Position numbers and translations under genes: made by a program. 64,000 nt of DNA from the NCBI GenBank assembly GCA_961205875.1, contig OY540813.1, positions 9,271,001-9,335,000 on the forward strand, in the 5' to 3' direction. Below are positions 1 to 11,483 of this stretch, in pieces. The DNA comes from Sialis fuliginosa. Lineage: Eukaryota > Arthropoda > Insecta > Megaloptera > Sialidae. The notes below the pieces were generated by a model that made no database searches, was not told the DNA's origin, and saw only the letters and a list, made by a program, of their open reading frames with translations. How positions within the stretch are numbered: the stretch's first letter is position 1; each line of letters opens with the position of its first letter.

Positions 1-642
1 TGTCAATCTTTCGCTATAGCGAGCAAGATTGATCGATATTCAATGTTAATAGAACATTGTATAAATTTAATTATAACAGAAATTCTTATTCTATGTTACT
101 TATATTAAATTGAAACACAAGTTTTTCAATTTTACGGATCGATTATTTATAAAATTTATTTGGTTCTTTATGATTTTGCATATATGTATATAGAAAAAAT
201 ATATAGGTAAAATATAATAAAAATATATTTTTTTTATATTAGCAGCTTCCAACGTTAAGTGTTTAGTTTTTATTTTTTTGTAAGAAATCTATAATAATAA
301 CATTTAATCTATAAAACCTTTAAAAAAATTTCTTTTGAATTTATCTATAACGACATATTATTTTTTTTCAAAAAAGAAACAAATTAACTTTAAATAATAA
401 TGTTTCTGTGTATCCTAATAATCTTATTACAATGAGTGAAAAATTTTCTTTAAGCTGAAAAATTGCCACATTGAAATACAAAAGCGAAACTATTAAAATC
501 TGACTTTTAAAAATTGTTTACATGTTGGGACCTGAACAATTCCATTACTCTACTATCTTTCTTGTAAAGTAGTTTTTGTGATCGTAAGGGTGATTTATTG
601 AACTACCCTAAGTTTTAAAAATACATATTTTTTTCTACACTG
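1..642. other. A+T-rich stretch, probably intron
   Basis: No supportable gene. If the exon at 673-786 is real, this is its upstream intron: the right edge (about 641-670) is a pyrimidine-rich tract leading to an AG at 671-672. Otherwise only A/T homopolymers and short open frames are seen. Confidence 0.5.
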
Positions 643-672
643 ACCTCTGTCTGTCCCTCATATTTTTTCCAG

Positions 673-786
673 GTAAAATACCTCGACTTCTCAGAAAGTC
701 AGTTTAAACTGTTGGAACTTTCTACTGTCCGCCCCGTTTTACCCTACGTCATTTCAGCAGCACAGATGTACCCCAAATATTTGTAA
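673..786 (+). CDS. 3'-terminal coding exon of an unrecognised gene
   Basis: From the AG at 671-672, preceded by a strong pyrimidine tract, a frame runs 37 codons to TAA at 784-786. It begins VKYLDFSESQ and ends AQMYPKYL. The first exon base starts a codon, so the upstream intron would be phase 0. The exon is over 40% GC against roughly 20-25% in its flanks, and uses CTC, GTC, CGC, CCC and GCA codons that are rare around it. An AATAAA follows 93 bases after the stop. The earlier exons must lie left of the window. No domain or motif is recognisable in 37 residues, so I give no function. The combination of acceptor, composition, stop and polyadenylation signal makes it the best exon in the window. 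Confidence 0.5.
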   Translation, partial: VKYLDFSESQFKLLELSTVRPVLPYVISAAQMYPKYL

Positions 787-878
787 TTTGATATTGATAT
801 ATTTTTCAATTTGTTGTTTCTGTTCTTAATTTATTATCTTTTTAGTGACAGTGTGGCAAAATGAACACGTGTAAAATG

Positions 879-884
879 AATAAA
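879..884 (+). promoter_or_regulatory. Candidate polyadenylation signal AATAAA
   Basis: AATAAA 93 bases after the TAA of the terminal exon at 673-786. The spacing suits a short 3' UTR. The hexamer is frequent in A+T-rich DNA, so only its position supports it. Confidence 0.35.
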
Positions 885-1171
885 CATATTTAAGTGATAT
901 GATATATCAGTAATTTCTTTATTAATATTTTCAAAAATGTAATATGTATATATGTACATACACTCAAATCTGTTTTTACACGATTTTGAAATAGCAGGGT
1001 CGATAACAATAACATAATTTTTTAAACGTATTGAGTTGATTTTACACGATTCATTTTTTTAAATTAATGTAAAATTTATACAATTTATACAATAAATACG
1101 GTGATAGGATGTATGTATCTACCGTGCAAAAAGAGAATTGGGTATACAATTGTACATACATACATAATATT

Positions 1172-1290
1172 CAGTGGCGTAGCTAAGAGAACGGAGGCCC
1201 GCCTTGCCCGCCTACAATTTTTTTTGGCTTTTCAGGGCCTTCCTTAGTGCGGGGCCCGCCCGCATTGGGGGCCCTATTCCTACGCCACTG
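1172..1290. mobile_element. hAT-like MITE with 8-bp target duplication
   Basis: 119 bp with inverted ends: CAGTGGCGTAGCTAAG at the left and CCTACGCCACTG at the right. It is flanked by ATAATATT (1164-1171) and ATAATATC (1291-1298), an 8-bp duplication with one mismatch. An 8-bp duplication and a CAGTG-type end are hAT hallmarks. The interior is short, GC rich and non-coding, so the element is non-autonomous. The single mismatch in the duplication suggests a fairly recent insertion. Confidence 0.75.
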
Positions 1291-1298
1291 ATAATATC

Positions 1299-2440
1299 TA
1301 CATAAGTACTATCCTTATTCCTTAGTTAACAAAAAATGTATCTACGTTCATGTATAAATACTTTATAGAAATATATATAATATCAATCATTAAATGATAA
1401 ATCAAAATTAATACCTAATAAAAATATGAAAATATATGTTAATATTTATAATATAATTTGTAACGAATTAAATAAAAAATACCATTATTCTTCATCACAA
1501 ACCATTATTACAAAAACAGTATATTATGAATAACAAACTCTCCGTATAAAATAATGCAATAACATTAGCTAAATGCAAGAGTTGCATTAATGTCACATTA
1601 TAATATAATATAATTTGCAGTGTCACGAATAAGATGTTTAAGTCAGAAAAATATACACGTACTTCCCCTATAAACTAAAACACAGCGAGCAAGTGAGTGT
1701 ACCTCAGAATTGTGCGAACAAGTTTTGCCTCAGTGTTCAAACTATGTTATATTAAAATGCTGAAGTTAAAGTTCTACAAATAAAACTATTAAGTAACTTT
1801 GCGAAAGGAATCTTAGGTCTTGTTTAACATCAACTAAAAGTCATAACTTTAAATAGTTTTCCTTTAGCTCACAACATTGCTCCTTAAACGTCTTCTGTTG
1901 ACTAATCCTTATTATAATGTAAATCTTCAGAAGTTTTATACTTGTCTAGCTCTAATTTTCGTTTTATGATTTTGTTTTAATACTACCAGCGTAGAAGATT
2001 TAGTCTGTTACAATTAAATTCTTGATGGTAGTTTTTGTTTTGGATTGTATAAAAGCTTTACACGTATTTATTGCAAGATGAAAACATATTGTATGGTTTT
2101 TATTGTAGGATTATTTTCTTTGTATAGGTATATATCTTATCATTTCTTATGCAAGATAAATAAACATAAAATTTTGTATGATTTTAGTACCTAAATTATC
2201 TTTCATATAATAATTTTATTAGTTATAAATAAATATACATATACTTCAAACATATGGTTGATTGAATATAACATTTTATTCGAAAAAAAACGAGCGCTTC
2301 TTTAAAAAAATCAAAGCAATATTTCAGTAAAAATTTATAGCACCGGACTCATCTATCATATTTCTGTCAGTAATTGAATCTCCCTATAAATAATAGCAAA
2401 ATAAAATAAATCAAACGATGAGTCTGAAAACATTAGTTAC
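1299..2440. other. A+T-rich intergenic stretch
   Basis: No feature I can support. The only GC-richer patch is 1680-1740, where a short open frame ends at a GTGAGT donor-like site (1693); it is too short to call. Confidence 0.4.
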
Positions 2441-2520
2441 AAACAAACATACACATACACGCATACATACATATACACATCCACACACGCACGCATAAAT
2501 GTATGTGAGGGTGTGAGTGA
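2441..2520. repeat. Degenerate CA/CATA microsatellite
   Basis: About 80 bp of imperfect CATA and CACA units passing into GTGAGG/GTGTGAG. It is simple-sequence DNA. Similar blocks occur at 30040-30110, 51437-51465, 57893-57908 and 61440-61555. Confidence 0.8.
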
Positions 2521-3164
2521 TATTTTACGTTAAACAGGTGACAACATGAGGTATTTTGATAAGCAGTAAGCTTATTAGAAGTTGTAACATTAACTTTAGT
2601 TTATATAGCTCAAAGCAAGCGATGTTTATAGTTGTTGTATAAAATTTAAGTTATAGTTTGTGCCATGCACATGAATTCACTTTCTTGTATGATGTGTATG
2701 AAAGTTAGGGAACGAGTTTTCAAAAGCACCGATGTGGTGCAATTGACGGTGAAAGATTGTTGTAATAAAAATTTTCACTTGATACTTCAAACGGATCTTT
2801 TTATGAACGATCAACTTATGAAGCAGGTGTTATGTTTTTGCATAAAATTTAATACTTATTCATACCCTTTTTATCAGAGCTTTTAGTATTTATGCATAGA
2901 AAAATGTGTATATATTCATATTTTTTTGTAAAATCGACTTTTATATTGTATTAATATAAAAATATTTAAACAATACTGGATTTATTCAGAAAATAATTAT
3001 CACCATGACCCCACCAAGGGGTGACTGAAAGGGCTCATCGTCAAAAAATATTTTAGGTTCTTTTTTTTCTTATCCCGAAGGTACATTATAGTCATAAAAC
3101 TATCAACTAAAAAATTATTTTAACCCTATATCACTAAACATATTTTAATTTTACAGAATCACTA

Positions 3165-3320
3165 AATATTAGTCTGACAGACTAAGGAAATGACGCCAAC
3201 GTTTCGTCACACATTGCAGTAGCATCTTCAGAGCTCTTCTAAAAGTGCAACGTTGGCCGATAACACGACCAAATCGACACGGCTTACCCCCAGAAGCCAA
3301 GATCCATATCAAGATCACCG
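3165..3320. repeat. Retroelement-tail-like repeat relic
   Basis: A GC-richer block. Read on the - strand it contains TGAAGATGCTAC, then GACGAAACGTTGGC, then a second CCAACGTTGC-type unit near 3247. Strings of the type 'TGAAGATG...CGAAACGT' are familiar from tails of Penelope-like and other invertebrate retroelements. That assignment is from memory and unverified. The 87-codon frame at 3245 passes through this block and is probably not a gene. Confidence 0.3.
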
Positions 3321-4198
3321 CGAAAGCCTTAAGACTTATATTTCATAAACATTATTTTAAATTGTATAGAAATATACTACAGATTGTAAAATATTCTTTA
3401 GACGTTATAAAACAAATGTACCTTTATAAATTTACCGACATGAAAAAAATAACATACACGCAACGCCTAAAAACTTGTGTACTAAAAAAATCATACAATG
3501 TGGTATGATCAATGAAGTGTAAAAATGAAAACAACATTAGCACACACGAAAGTATATTTAATGAAAAAGGAAGTCGAACATAAATGATATATAAGTACAA
3601 AATCAACATACTATATTGGTTCTGCAAGGTTATCAGCCATAATAAATGATTACCTTTCATGTATTACTAATCCTGATTATAAACTAGTTTTGAAGGTCAC
3701 GGTTACGATAAAAAATGTTATTTTATACCTAAATAGATTATCCAATTAGTACTTAATTAAATACAACTATAAAGTAACAGTAAGTTCGAGAATTAATCTG
3801 ACAAATATATATAATCAGTGTGCTCCAAAAGAGATGGTGAGCTTTAACCATTATATTTAACATGTTTCTTTTCTATTATAAATTAAATTTTATTGTTGTT
3901 TTATTTTACTTTAATGTTCGAAAACCCTTATTAAACTGTCACTGTGTAGGTTTTTCATTATGGAATTAAATTTATATCTATGAAAAATTACAGTATTTAT
4001 TTGTTTATATGACTGATGTTTAAATAATACGTTCATTCAAACCAGTATTACTTGTTACATTTGATTTAAAACGTTTAAAAAATAACATGGTCCTTCATAT
4101 TTATAAAAATTATAATAAAATTATAAGTATCAAAATTATTTATATATACATCCTAATTATTATTATATGTAGTTGTATAATTTAAATAAATTATACTA

Positions 4199-4508
4199 AT
4201 GTCGGATATTATAAAGAATTTGTTCGAGAGTAAAAGCTAAGCTATTGCTATCTGCGAGGTGTCAAATCGTTAAGAATTTGGTTGGGATTCTAAAGCAGTG
4301 GTAATAAATGTATAATAATGTAAATACTATACGTTTTTGAAGTAGAATTGTCACCACTGCTTTTAAATCGCTGATTTCTACTTAACATTCATATATAAAC
4401 CATATAATTCATTACAACTGTCAGTGGGTTATTTATATGTTTTTAATACTTCGCAGATAGCGTTAGCTAATAGCTTTTGCCCTTTAGCAAATTCTTTATA
4501 ATACCGGC
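4199..4508. mobile_element. Inverted-repeat element, CCGGTATTATAAAG family
   Basis: Long imperfect terminal inverted repeats of about 60 bp. The left end has GTCGGATATTATAAAGAATT and the right end, reversed, has GCCGGTATTATAAAGAATTT; the match continues through AAAGCTA and GCTATCTGCGA. The interior is non-coding. No clear target duplication is seen. The same end sequence closes the element at 18679-18993 and occurs alone near 7750-7766. Confidence 0.65.
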
Positions 4509-4673
4509 TATAAAACTCTGAGGAATTTATTTTTGGCTATCAGTAATTTAAATGTATATAGCTATACATGGCTACCCCTTCTTGAAATTGTATTTATTAT
4601 GTTAGCCTTAACAAAGCAAATTAATAAATAATACAAATGATAATATGCAACGTACCTTTCAGTAATTCTTAAA

Positions 4674-4683
4674 TACGCCACTG
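4674..4683 (-). repeat. Solo CAGTGGCGTA transposon end
   Basis: TACGCCACTG, identical to the right end of the hAT-like MITE at 1172-1290. No partner end can be paired with it. Probably a fragment of the same family. Confidence 0.4.
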
Positions 4684-5499
4684 TTATGTATTCAAAATAT
4701 AATATAAAAACTATTTCTTTGTATCTTTTAAGCACACTTCTTAATTCAATCAAATTATGTATTGATAAAATACTTTTTAAAAATCTTTCCTATTCATGTA
4801 TACGTAAGTTTCATAGAAATACATTTTATTTTATCGGGCATAAAGAAATACATAGCACGAATTAAAATATCAATAACCCATTCATAGAGCTTGTGAAGTG
4901 ATTAGTTTATAATATATTGTACCCATTTTTCAGACGTCTATCTTTTTATAGAAAACTTTTCAAGTGTCTTCAAAAAATGTATAACACACAGTCGTATACA
5001 CGTTGTAAAAAACTACGCAACAAAAAAATACACTATATGACATTTTGTTGTCCTCTTAGTTTGTGTGACCACAGGCGCGTATACTGAATTTTATAAAGGG
5101 AAAGTGTTGAAATACAAAAAAATATGTTTAATTATTAATAGTCATATCTAACATTGAAATGAATAAAACATAAAAAAAATAAACCTATACAATTTTAAAT
5201 ACGAAGTGTTTTAAAAACACCGTGCTGCTGTTTTGTCTTTATGATGTAAACGGGCTATAACAATGAAAAATCTTTACTGTATATGTATATTAAATTATCT
5301 TGATTGTTTCAACTTAAGTAATTACTTATATCCTATTACACATGATAGATATCCAAAACGGAGACTCAAATGTAAAAGATAACAATAAAAAATGTTAAAG
5401 CTTATGTGCAGAAGGACAAAGGATTAACAATTAATTTTTTTTTGATATATATAAAATAGCAAAACTTTGTGTAGATTTTTCAACATCCCCCATAACAAA

Positions 5500-5509
5500 T
5501 ACGCCACTG
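5500..5509 (-). repeat. Solo CAGTGGCGTA transposon end
   Basis: TACGCCACTG at the edge of an A+T-rich block ending in a run of C (5486-5491). It faces the coding-like segment that begins at 5523. Confidence 0.4.
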
Positions 5510-5522
5510 TTTGACCATCATC

Positions 5523-5710
5523 ATGAAGAAACATCCCTTAGTTGACGTGAATGAATATGATAAATACGTGAAGCATCTTAATAATAATAAATCATGGCGA
5601 AGAAAACAAACATTTGTATTGTTGTTGACATTAATCAATTTCTCCAAGAGATATCATCTGTTATAGAATCAGAGAACCAGTTTTGTATGGTCAGCTTGTT
5701 AAGAGATTAA
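5523..5710 (+). CDS. Two overlapping protein-like small frames
   Basis: Frame A starts at ATG 5523 and runs 47 codons to TAG 5664; it begins MKKHPLVDVNEYDKY and has a hydrophobic TFVLLLTLI stretch near residues 30-38. Frame B starts at ATG 5594 and runs 38 codons to TAA 5708, containing DINQFLQEISSVIES. Both are richer in D, E, V and H codons than the flanks. One possibility is a single gene broken by a frameshift where the frames overlap (5594-5666). Another is chance open frames. No splice sites or family are recognised. A transposon end lies 13 bases upstream. Confidence 0.22.
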
Positions 5711-6552
5711 TTTTCTAGCTCTTCTTATATAATCTCCTAAATGTATAGCACTGATAGTTCGTTATGTAATCGTACAAAAGACGCCTTTTGTATGAATGTC
5801 AGTTTATGCTTATAATTTATTCATACCATCACTTGAGGGCTGTTCAAATTCAAATCAGCTTCAGTTTTTTTGTAATTAATTATAAATAAGTTTGTACCTA
5901 TACATAAGTACTTACTTTATTTTCATTTTCTGCAATATGAATACCCATACTAAAAAAATCAATCATCACTATAAAATTTTGATATTCTATCTAAGTTAAA
6001 ATTTTACAAGAAAATGTAGGTATCTACTCGTTAGTATGAGTAATACCTGCTTAAAACCAGTCATAATGTCAAAAACATTCACTCGTCTACTTTATTATAA
6101 AGTAGGTATTGAAATTATAAGATTCTTAAAGAAGATTATACAAATCCTAAACAAACAAATTATGACAAACATTTATATTCTATTGATCGGACTACTGAAA
6201 AAATGTTGCCCAATTCAAATTTTGGACAGCCACAAAATAATCTCTTAGATGGTATCACTTTAACCTAACGTTTAAACATAATATGACAAACTGACATAAG
6301 AAGCAATTCATAGAATAAATATGAATTATTTTCTGTTGCATGGTTTTGAAAAGAAATCATTTTTGAAATGTCCTGATTGTGATTGATCAGTCGTCTTTAA
6401 AATTCTGACAGTACTTTAGTAATAATGATATGTTTTTTTATGTGCATTTAAATGTTATCAATAGAATATAAACGATTTTTTTGCTTGGATTCTTCGAGAC
6501 ATCCATAACAATAAAATAAATCACAGTATAAAGTCTTATACACACTGACGAA

Positions 6553-7043
6553 ATGTTTAAAACTACGGGCACTTTACGTTCGTATATATTGCTGTAAGTT
6601 TCATGTCGAACAGTGAAAACTTTTAACAATAAGATTTATCACTATTTTTTCAGCACTTTCACTTATGCAGTTAAATATTTACATATATCTGAAGTTTAAG
6701 CTTCTGAATAGAAATTCTTCAGATAAATTTTGTTGTGACGAATATACGAGTGACAATGTGAAATCAATTGGGTTTTACAGAACCCTACAAAAATTTATAA
6801 TTTAATATATAGATTCTTGGCTTCTGAAGTCACATCTCCTTTCTATATTCGTCGATCGACGTTTCATCATAAATTTAGGAAAACAGACGAAAAAGTGAGA
6901 TTAATTAGGTGCTGGTCTAGACCTACGCAATACGCAACCCTAAAAAAGAACCCGTAACTACTGACAAAAAAAGGGAATTAGAGGCTAAGAAAATACACAT
7001 GTTTCGTGCAAGCCTTGTTAAGGAGCTGAACACAAATGTGTAA
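6553..7043 (+). CDS. Two-exon gene, unrecognised, with a one-base frameshift
   Basis: Exon 1 (6553-6593) starts at ATG and ends at a consensus donor GTAAGT (6594); it begins MFKTTGTLRSY. Exon 2 starts at 6813 after an AG (6811-6812) and joins in frame, phase 2, giving FLASEVTSPFYIRRS and later RLIRCWSRPTQYATLKK. The frame is lost in the A-run 6942-6947; one base more would restore it into KRELEAKK and FRASLVKELN, ending at TAA 7041-7043. The product would be about 95 residues, basic and without recognised domain. An AATAAA lies at 7233. The acceptor is weak in pyrimidines. The slip is either real decay or a homopolymer error. Confidence 0.4.
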
Positions 7044-7232
7044 ATATATATATTATGTAGTGTTGAAATATCTATTCTATATAATGTTTTTATAAGCTTT
7101 TGTGTATTTAGATGCATATATTAGTTTAAGTGATTGACGTTGAAATTTAAAAATAGTTTATTTAAAAGAAAATGTTCCAGTTCATGTATTGTTTATTTTC
7201 TGATATTTATACTTTATTAGTAATGCATTTTT

Positions 7233-7238
7233 AATAAA
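7233..7238 (+). promoter_or_regulatory. Candidate polyadenylation signal AATAAA
   Basis: AATAAA 190 bases after the stop at 7043 of the two-exon model. The position suits that model but is weak evidence alone. Confidence 0.25.
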
Positions 7239-7339
7239 CGAAACAAACCTCCTTATTTACCGATTGTTTTCAGACTTTTAGACCCTTACATAAAAATTGT
7301 TATTGTTTTTAGTGTTCGTACCGAAATCGAAAAATGAAC

Positions 7340-7620
7340 AATTATGGTATCAATACAGTATTTGTCTGTCTGTCACAGCCTTCTAACTATTGAACGACTG
7401 AGCCTTTGACCTAGAGCTATTATTTTGCATAGTTATAGTAATTTTCTCCAGCCTATATACATATATATCCGAAAATAATAGTGGGAAAAATCAAAAAAAT
7501 ACGAATATGTATAATGACACCGACATTAAAAGAAAATATTTTTGGGGGTAATTTAGAACAGTGGTACTTCAATTTTCACTGTTAGTGTGACGGAACCAGA
7601 TTTTTTCCATATATATCAGC
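7340..7620. other. Dispersed TCTGTCTGTC-type repeat cassette
   Basis: Contains TTTGTCTGTCTGTCACAG (near 7360) followed by phrases such as GAACGACTGAGCC, and GTTAGTGTGACGGAACC near 7585. Similar GTCTGTCTGTC or CAGACAGA blocks occur at 22120, 31690-31930, 57880 and 61300. I read it as old dispersed-repeat DNA of unknown class. Confidence 0.3.
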
Positions 7621-8042
7621 ACTGTTTTAATATCGTTGTTTTTCTTTATAAAGCACATGCGCTTAAAATTAATAAATGTCAAAGAACTGCCATATAAGTT
7701 TAATACCATGTACAAAGTACTCGTAAGCTAATAAATTTTATTCAGATTCTTTATAATACCGAGCATAAATGTATAAATGTAGTCTAGTGTGCACAAGGCT
7801 TGCTATCTACCCAATGATAATTACCTTAGAGCGAGTTTATAAAAGTTTCATTACGTATAGCTTTTTCAAAACAGTTTATAGCTATACTTAATGCTTGTCA
7901 TTATTATAGTCTACTTGTCTCATTAAGATGTACTAGTAGAGAGGAATATTTATTTATAATCTATTATATAAAATATAAATTTAGATAACTATGTAAAAAT
8001 TCATATGTAAAAATAGGTTACTATAAAATTAGTAAATAAAAG

Positions 8043-8142
8043 ATGTGTGCTCTATAAAACGAGATGATAAAATAGCTGCTAGTAAAATTACGATTCTGTT
8101 AGAAGAAGAAGAAGCGGGCAGTTTCAACTCATTAATCGTTTG
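8043..8142 (+). CDS. Possible internal exon, unrecognised gene
   Basis: Bounded by an AG (8041-8042) and a good donor GTGAGT (8143). One frame is open throughout: CSIKRDDKIAASKITILLEE, then EEAGSFNSLIV, with four GAA codons. The pyrimidine tract before the AG is poor. Downstream, 8161-8370 is also GC-richer and holds FGEDQVGGGISKRKF in one frame and LLSGVDELFYITQR in the next, so the whole block 8043-8370 could be one decayed coding region. A 7-bp hairpin (GCGAATG/CATTCGC, 8156-8176) separates the parts. Confidence 0.2.
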
Positions 8143-8879
8143 GTGAGTATTGTTAGCGAATGAAAAAAACATTCGCTCGGTAGTGTTCGGTGAAGATCAG
8201 GTTGGTGGCGGTATATCAAAGAGAAAATTTGTTCAGGTTTCTCTTATCTGGTGTAGACGAACTTTTTTATATTACTCAACGTGTAGTAAAGTTACTTATA
8301 TCAATTCATCATCCCAATGCTGGTATGGATGTACGAGCATTACAAATAAATGTTAACTTTTGCTCACATTTTTACTCGGCTTTATAATATTCTTTAGTAA
8401 TAATATGTTTTTATTAATCACAGTGACTTATAACATAATATAGAAATTTTTAAATAGCGAAAATAGCCATTTGATTAAAGGAAGGTAGAAACGAAGTATA
8501 TACTAAATATCTAAATTTAAAAAACTGGTCCAAATTAACCGACTTTCCCCTATTATATGTAAAAGTATTTTATACATAAGTATAAGAATATAAAAATGAT
8601 TTCTCAAAAAAGTCCTGACAAAATTATAATAGTCATCACATCTTAAAACATAAGATATGTAATTTCCACTGAAAAACAAAACATTGTTATCCTATTACAG
8701 GTTAATTATGTAAACATTGATCCACTCTCAGCGTGTTTCATGCACGCTAAATAATTTCTAAACATCATCTCGGAAACCCGTGCAAGTATTTGTAAATCCT
8801 TCTGAATGCGACGTGATGTAAGGAAACATTAAGACAATCTATTTATCATTCATACAACACGGAATTAAACTCATTTCAC

Positions 8880-9015
8880 CTAAACAGAATAGAACATGGA
8901 CATGACATTCAAAACAAGTCCCATGCCTCTCTACCCTGTCGCCCCCTCTCGTGGGGCATCTCACGCGCTTATCTTAATCATCGGGGACTGAAGGATCGCT
9001 CGTACAGCGATGCTC
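8880..9015. other. GC-rich island, coding strand undecided
   Basis: About half G+C in the core. The + strand has a 31-codon frame (8896-8991) beginning MDMTFKTSP. The - strand has a frame containing RVRCPTRGGDRVERHG and two CxxC-like pairs. Both are open because stops are rare at this composition. A piece of an old element or an exon are equally possible. Confidence 0.15.
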
Positions 9016-9289
9016 AAAATTTTACATAAAACCATACATATCGTGTTAATTTATATCTTGAAAAATACAACTTATGAGAATTAATTGTTCTTCTATGGAA
9101 TTTCTTATATATGATTGCAGTTTACAATACTGCTCATCCGTAGATTGTTTTTATTCATAATGGGACTTTATTATGATATTTTTCATTTCTCGAAACTATC
9201 AAAAAGTGAATAAAATAGTATATGCAAAGTATGAAGAGGTGTAAAATCGCCCTTATCGACCTTGGTTCTTTTGATGATGTTTTTCTTAA

Positions 9290-9695
9290 CCCTTAACTGA
9301 AATCGTGGGGACGGCCGACCCACACTGCTCATGTTTTGATGTTTTTCTAACAATCCAAGTATAGTGCGCACCCGCCATTTTAAGTAATCTCATTACGTCG
9401 CAACTCGCATCGGGTGCTAGACGTTAGGCGCTTTAACACCTTCAGGGACGGAGGTACGTGCCAGTAATTTTTTTAAAATTTCCTAAAGTTAATTTTTTCC
9501 GAGTTTTTGTAGGTATCTAAAAATATCTCTCGTAGAAGATGATTTAGTAAAATAATGATAATAAAAGCCGTTGATTACATAAAATGATTGTATTATTTAC
9601 CATTTATAGAGTGTTATTCAGTCTCACTTCAGTGGGGGCCGCAAATACCCCACAATACCAGTTACGTTTGTAAAATTTACGATACCAATTAAGGG
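9290..9695. mobile_element. piggyBac-like non-autonomous element, TTAA flanked
   Basis: Both flanks are TTAA (9286-9289 and 9696-9699), the piggyBac target. The terminal inverted repeats are CCCTTAACTGAAATCGT at the left and, reversed, CCCTTAATTGGTATCGT at the right, 14 of 17 matching. The 406-bp interior has no transposase frame. Only the ends and target site support the family. Confidence 0.7.
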
Positions 9696-9959
9696 TTAAA
9701 TGGTAAGTAATATATGATTATTTTTTATGTTTAGATAATAATTAAATGTTATGTATCCTTTATTGCAGGAAAAAAACTATAAATACATAATATTTTTAAT
9801 TGCGACTCTGTTCATAGCATATAACAATATACGTCATTGAACATTTAAAAACTTATGTCTAGGATATAAAATTTATTTAAAGGTCACCACGAAACTATCA
9901 TATCTTATAAATAAATTCCATATTCATATCAATTATATATTGAAATACAATATGTAGAT

Positions 9960-10330
9960 ACAAATGTACCTCTATACATTTTTGTACCCGTACAAATGGT
10001 ACCTTGAAAACACAATTCGAGTCGATACCAAACAGTATTGTTTTATATTACAATGCAATGTGCATATACATATATCACGTTCGGCTAATAAATCTCTAAT
10101 TCCAGCGTTGCCGCTGTTTTCAATGTACCAGCCATGTGTAATACAAACATGTCGATTGCTCAAAACGTATTTACACGGTGCATGTCCAAAGTTAAAATGA
10201 TTTCATGTGGATTTTGTTTGGTAAGAGACGAAATATTACGAATATTAATACGATGACGATAATAATGCATGTACATGTGTAATCGAGGACGAGTGGATAG
10301 AAGTTATGGAAGGTATTAAATATTAATTAC
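9960..10330 (+). other. Coding-like stretch with two small frames
   Basis: An ATG frame at 9964 runs 78 codons to a stop at 10198 (SANKSLIPALPLFSMYQP inside). A 25-codon frame without ATG at 10249-10326 is strikingly acidic (CVIEDEWIEVMEGIKY). The antisense of the first frame is also open, which weakens it. No splice sites or family identified. Confidence 0.15.
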
Positions 10331-10462
10331 GATGAACGCAAAATGATATTGGGTGGTATGAATAAAATCAAAAATATATCTCTTGAGAGAAAATGTTAAA
10401 TGGCTATCCAATCAACAGCGCTTAAGGTTTTCAAATCAGCGTGGCTAAAAACATATAGACAT

Positions 10463-10504
10463 TGATCAACCCTAAAACCAATTGACAGGTTTTAGGGTTG
10501 ATCA
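10463..10504. repeat. Perfect 17-bp hairpin
   Basis: TGATCAACCCTAAAACC (10463-10479) is followed by an 8-base spacer and its exact reverse complement (10488-10504). It is not a simple-sequence palindrome. It could be a structured RNA, the loop end of an old foldback, or a protein-binding site. Confidence 0.85.
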
Positions 10505-11480
10505 CTAAATTTATTTTCTTTTGATTTGTTAATTTTTGTACCTTCAATATCAATATATTTCCCAAATAAATTTAAAATTTCTGTATTATAACACTCAGTT
10601 TTAAGTTAACTATGTACTTGTATGCTTTCATAATTATAAAAATCAAATAATTAATTTAATAATAATAATAATATTATTAAAAATCAATACACTTTTAATT
10701 AAAAATAACTAGCTCATTGGACTCGATGTTAGTTAATATCCACAAAATTATAGTAACTTAAAATATTTAACTTGTCCACCCAGCATGCCCACGCAACATA
10801 CCCACCCAACATGCCCACAACACACGGTTCACTGAGAATTGTTTTTTTCCGACTGAAATTTACACAAAATATCCACAAATTATACACCTAAACCTAACCT
10901 ATCCACTAGTGAAAACCGGAATAAAATCCATTCTGTAGTTACTGAGAAAATTGTGTAAAATTATATTTTCAAACTCCCAGGGAATACTAAAATTAAAATA
11001 AATATGTTAGTAACAATCATAATCAATTTCGGTATTTTACCTTTCTTGGAAGTGAAATGTTTCTATTATGTTTCTATATATTTCAATTTTCAGTCAATAT
11101 ATTTCAAAATATTTAATTGTTAATATATCCCAAAAATCATCTAATTGTTCGAAAAACAAATTGAAAGAGACGCGATAAATGATAGTTGTATGCTGTGATA
11201 TCACAGAAATAAAACACGACGTATTTTTATGTAAAATCTTAGGTTTTCATAAAATATTAATAGCCACGAGTAAAATTATCTAACTATACGGGAAAACCGC
11301 ATTGAATCGGTTAAGTAATTCCCGAGTACATAATATAAACCTCATACAAACGAACATTCATTTTTATATAATAGATAGCTAAAAAAATCAAAATGTTAGT
11401 TCATTTTTTGAATCCACAAGAGTAAACTAACAAACCACACTATTGTTATAGAGAAACAAAGACCTAGAAACTAATAAACT
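10505..11480. other. A+T-rich intergenic stretch
   Basis: No gene seen. It contains an (AAT)n run at 10661-10680 and a short imperfect tandem repeat at about 10776-10826 (unit about 26 bp with CCCACCCARCATGCCCAC, under two copies). Confidence 0.45.
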
Positions 11481-11483
11481 ATA

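Noticed and set aside
1645..1692. 48-base open segment ending at GTGAGT
   Set aside because: Short, no pyrimidine tract at the acceptor, and ordinary composition.
2665..2886. 73-codon + frame with ATG
   Set aside because: No splice site, promoter or family; its length is not unusual for this window and the C-terminal half is low-complexity.
6525..6533. TATAAAG upstream of the 6553 ATG as a TATA box
   Set aside because: A start 30 bases downstream would fall after the ATG.
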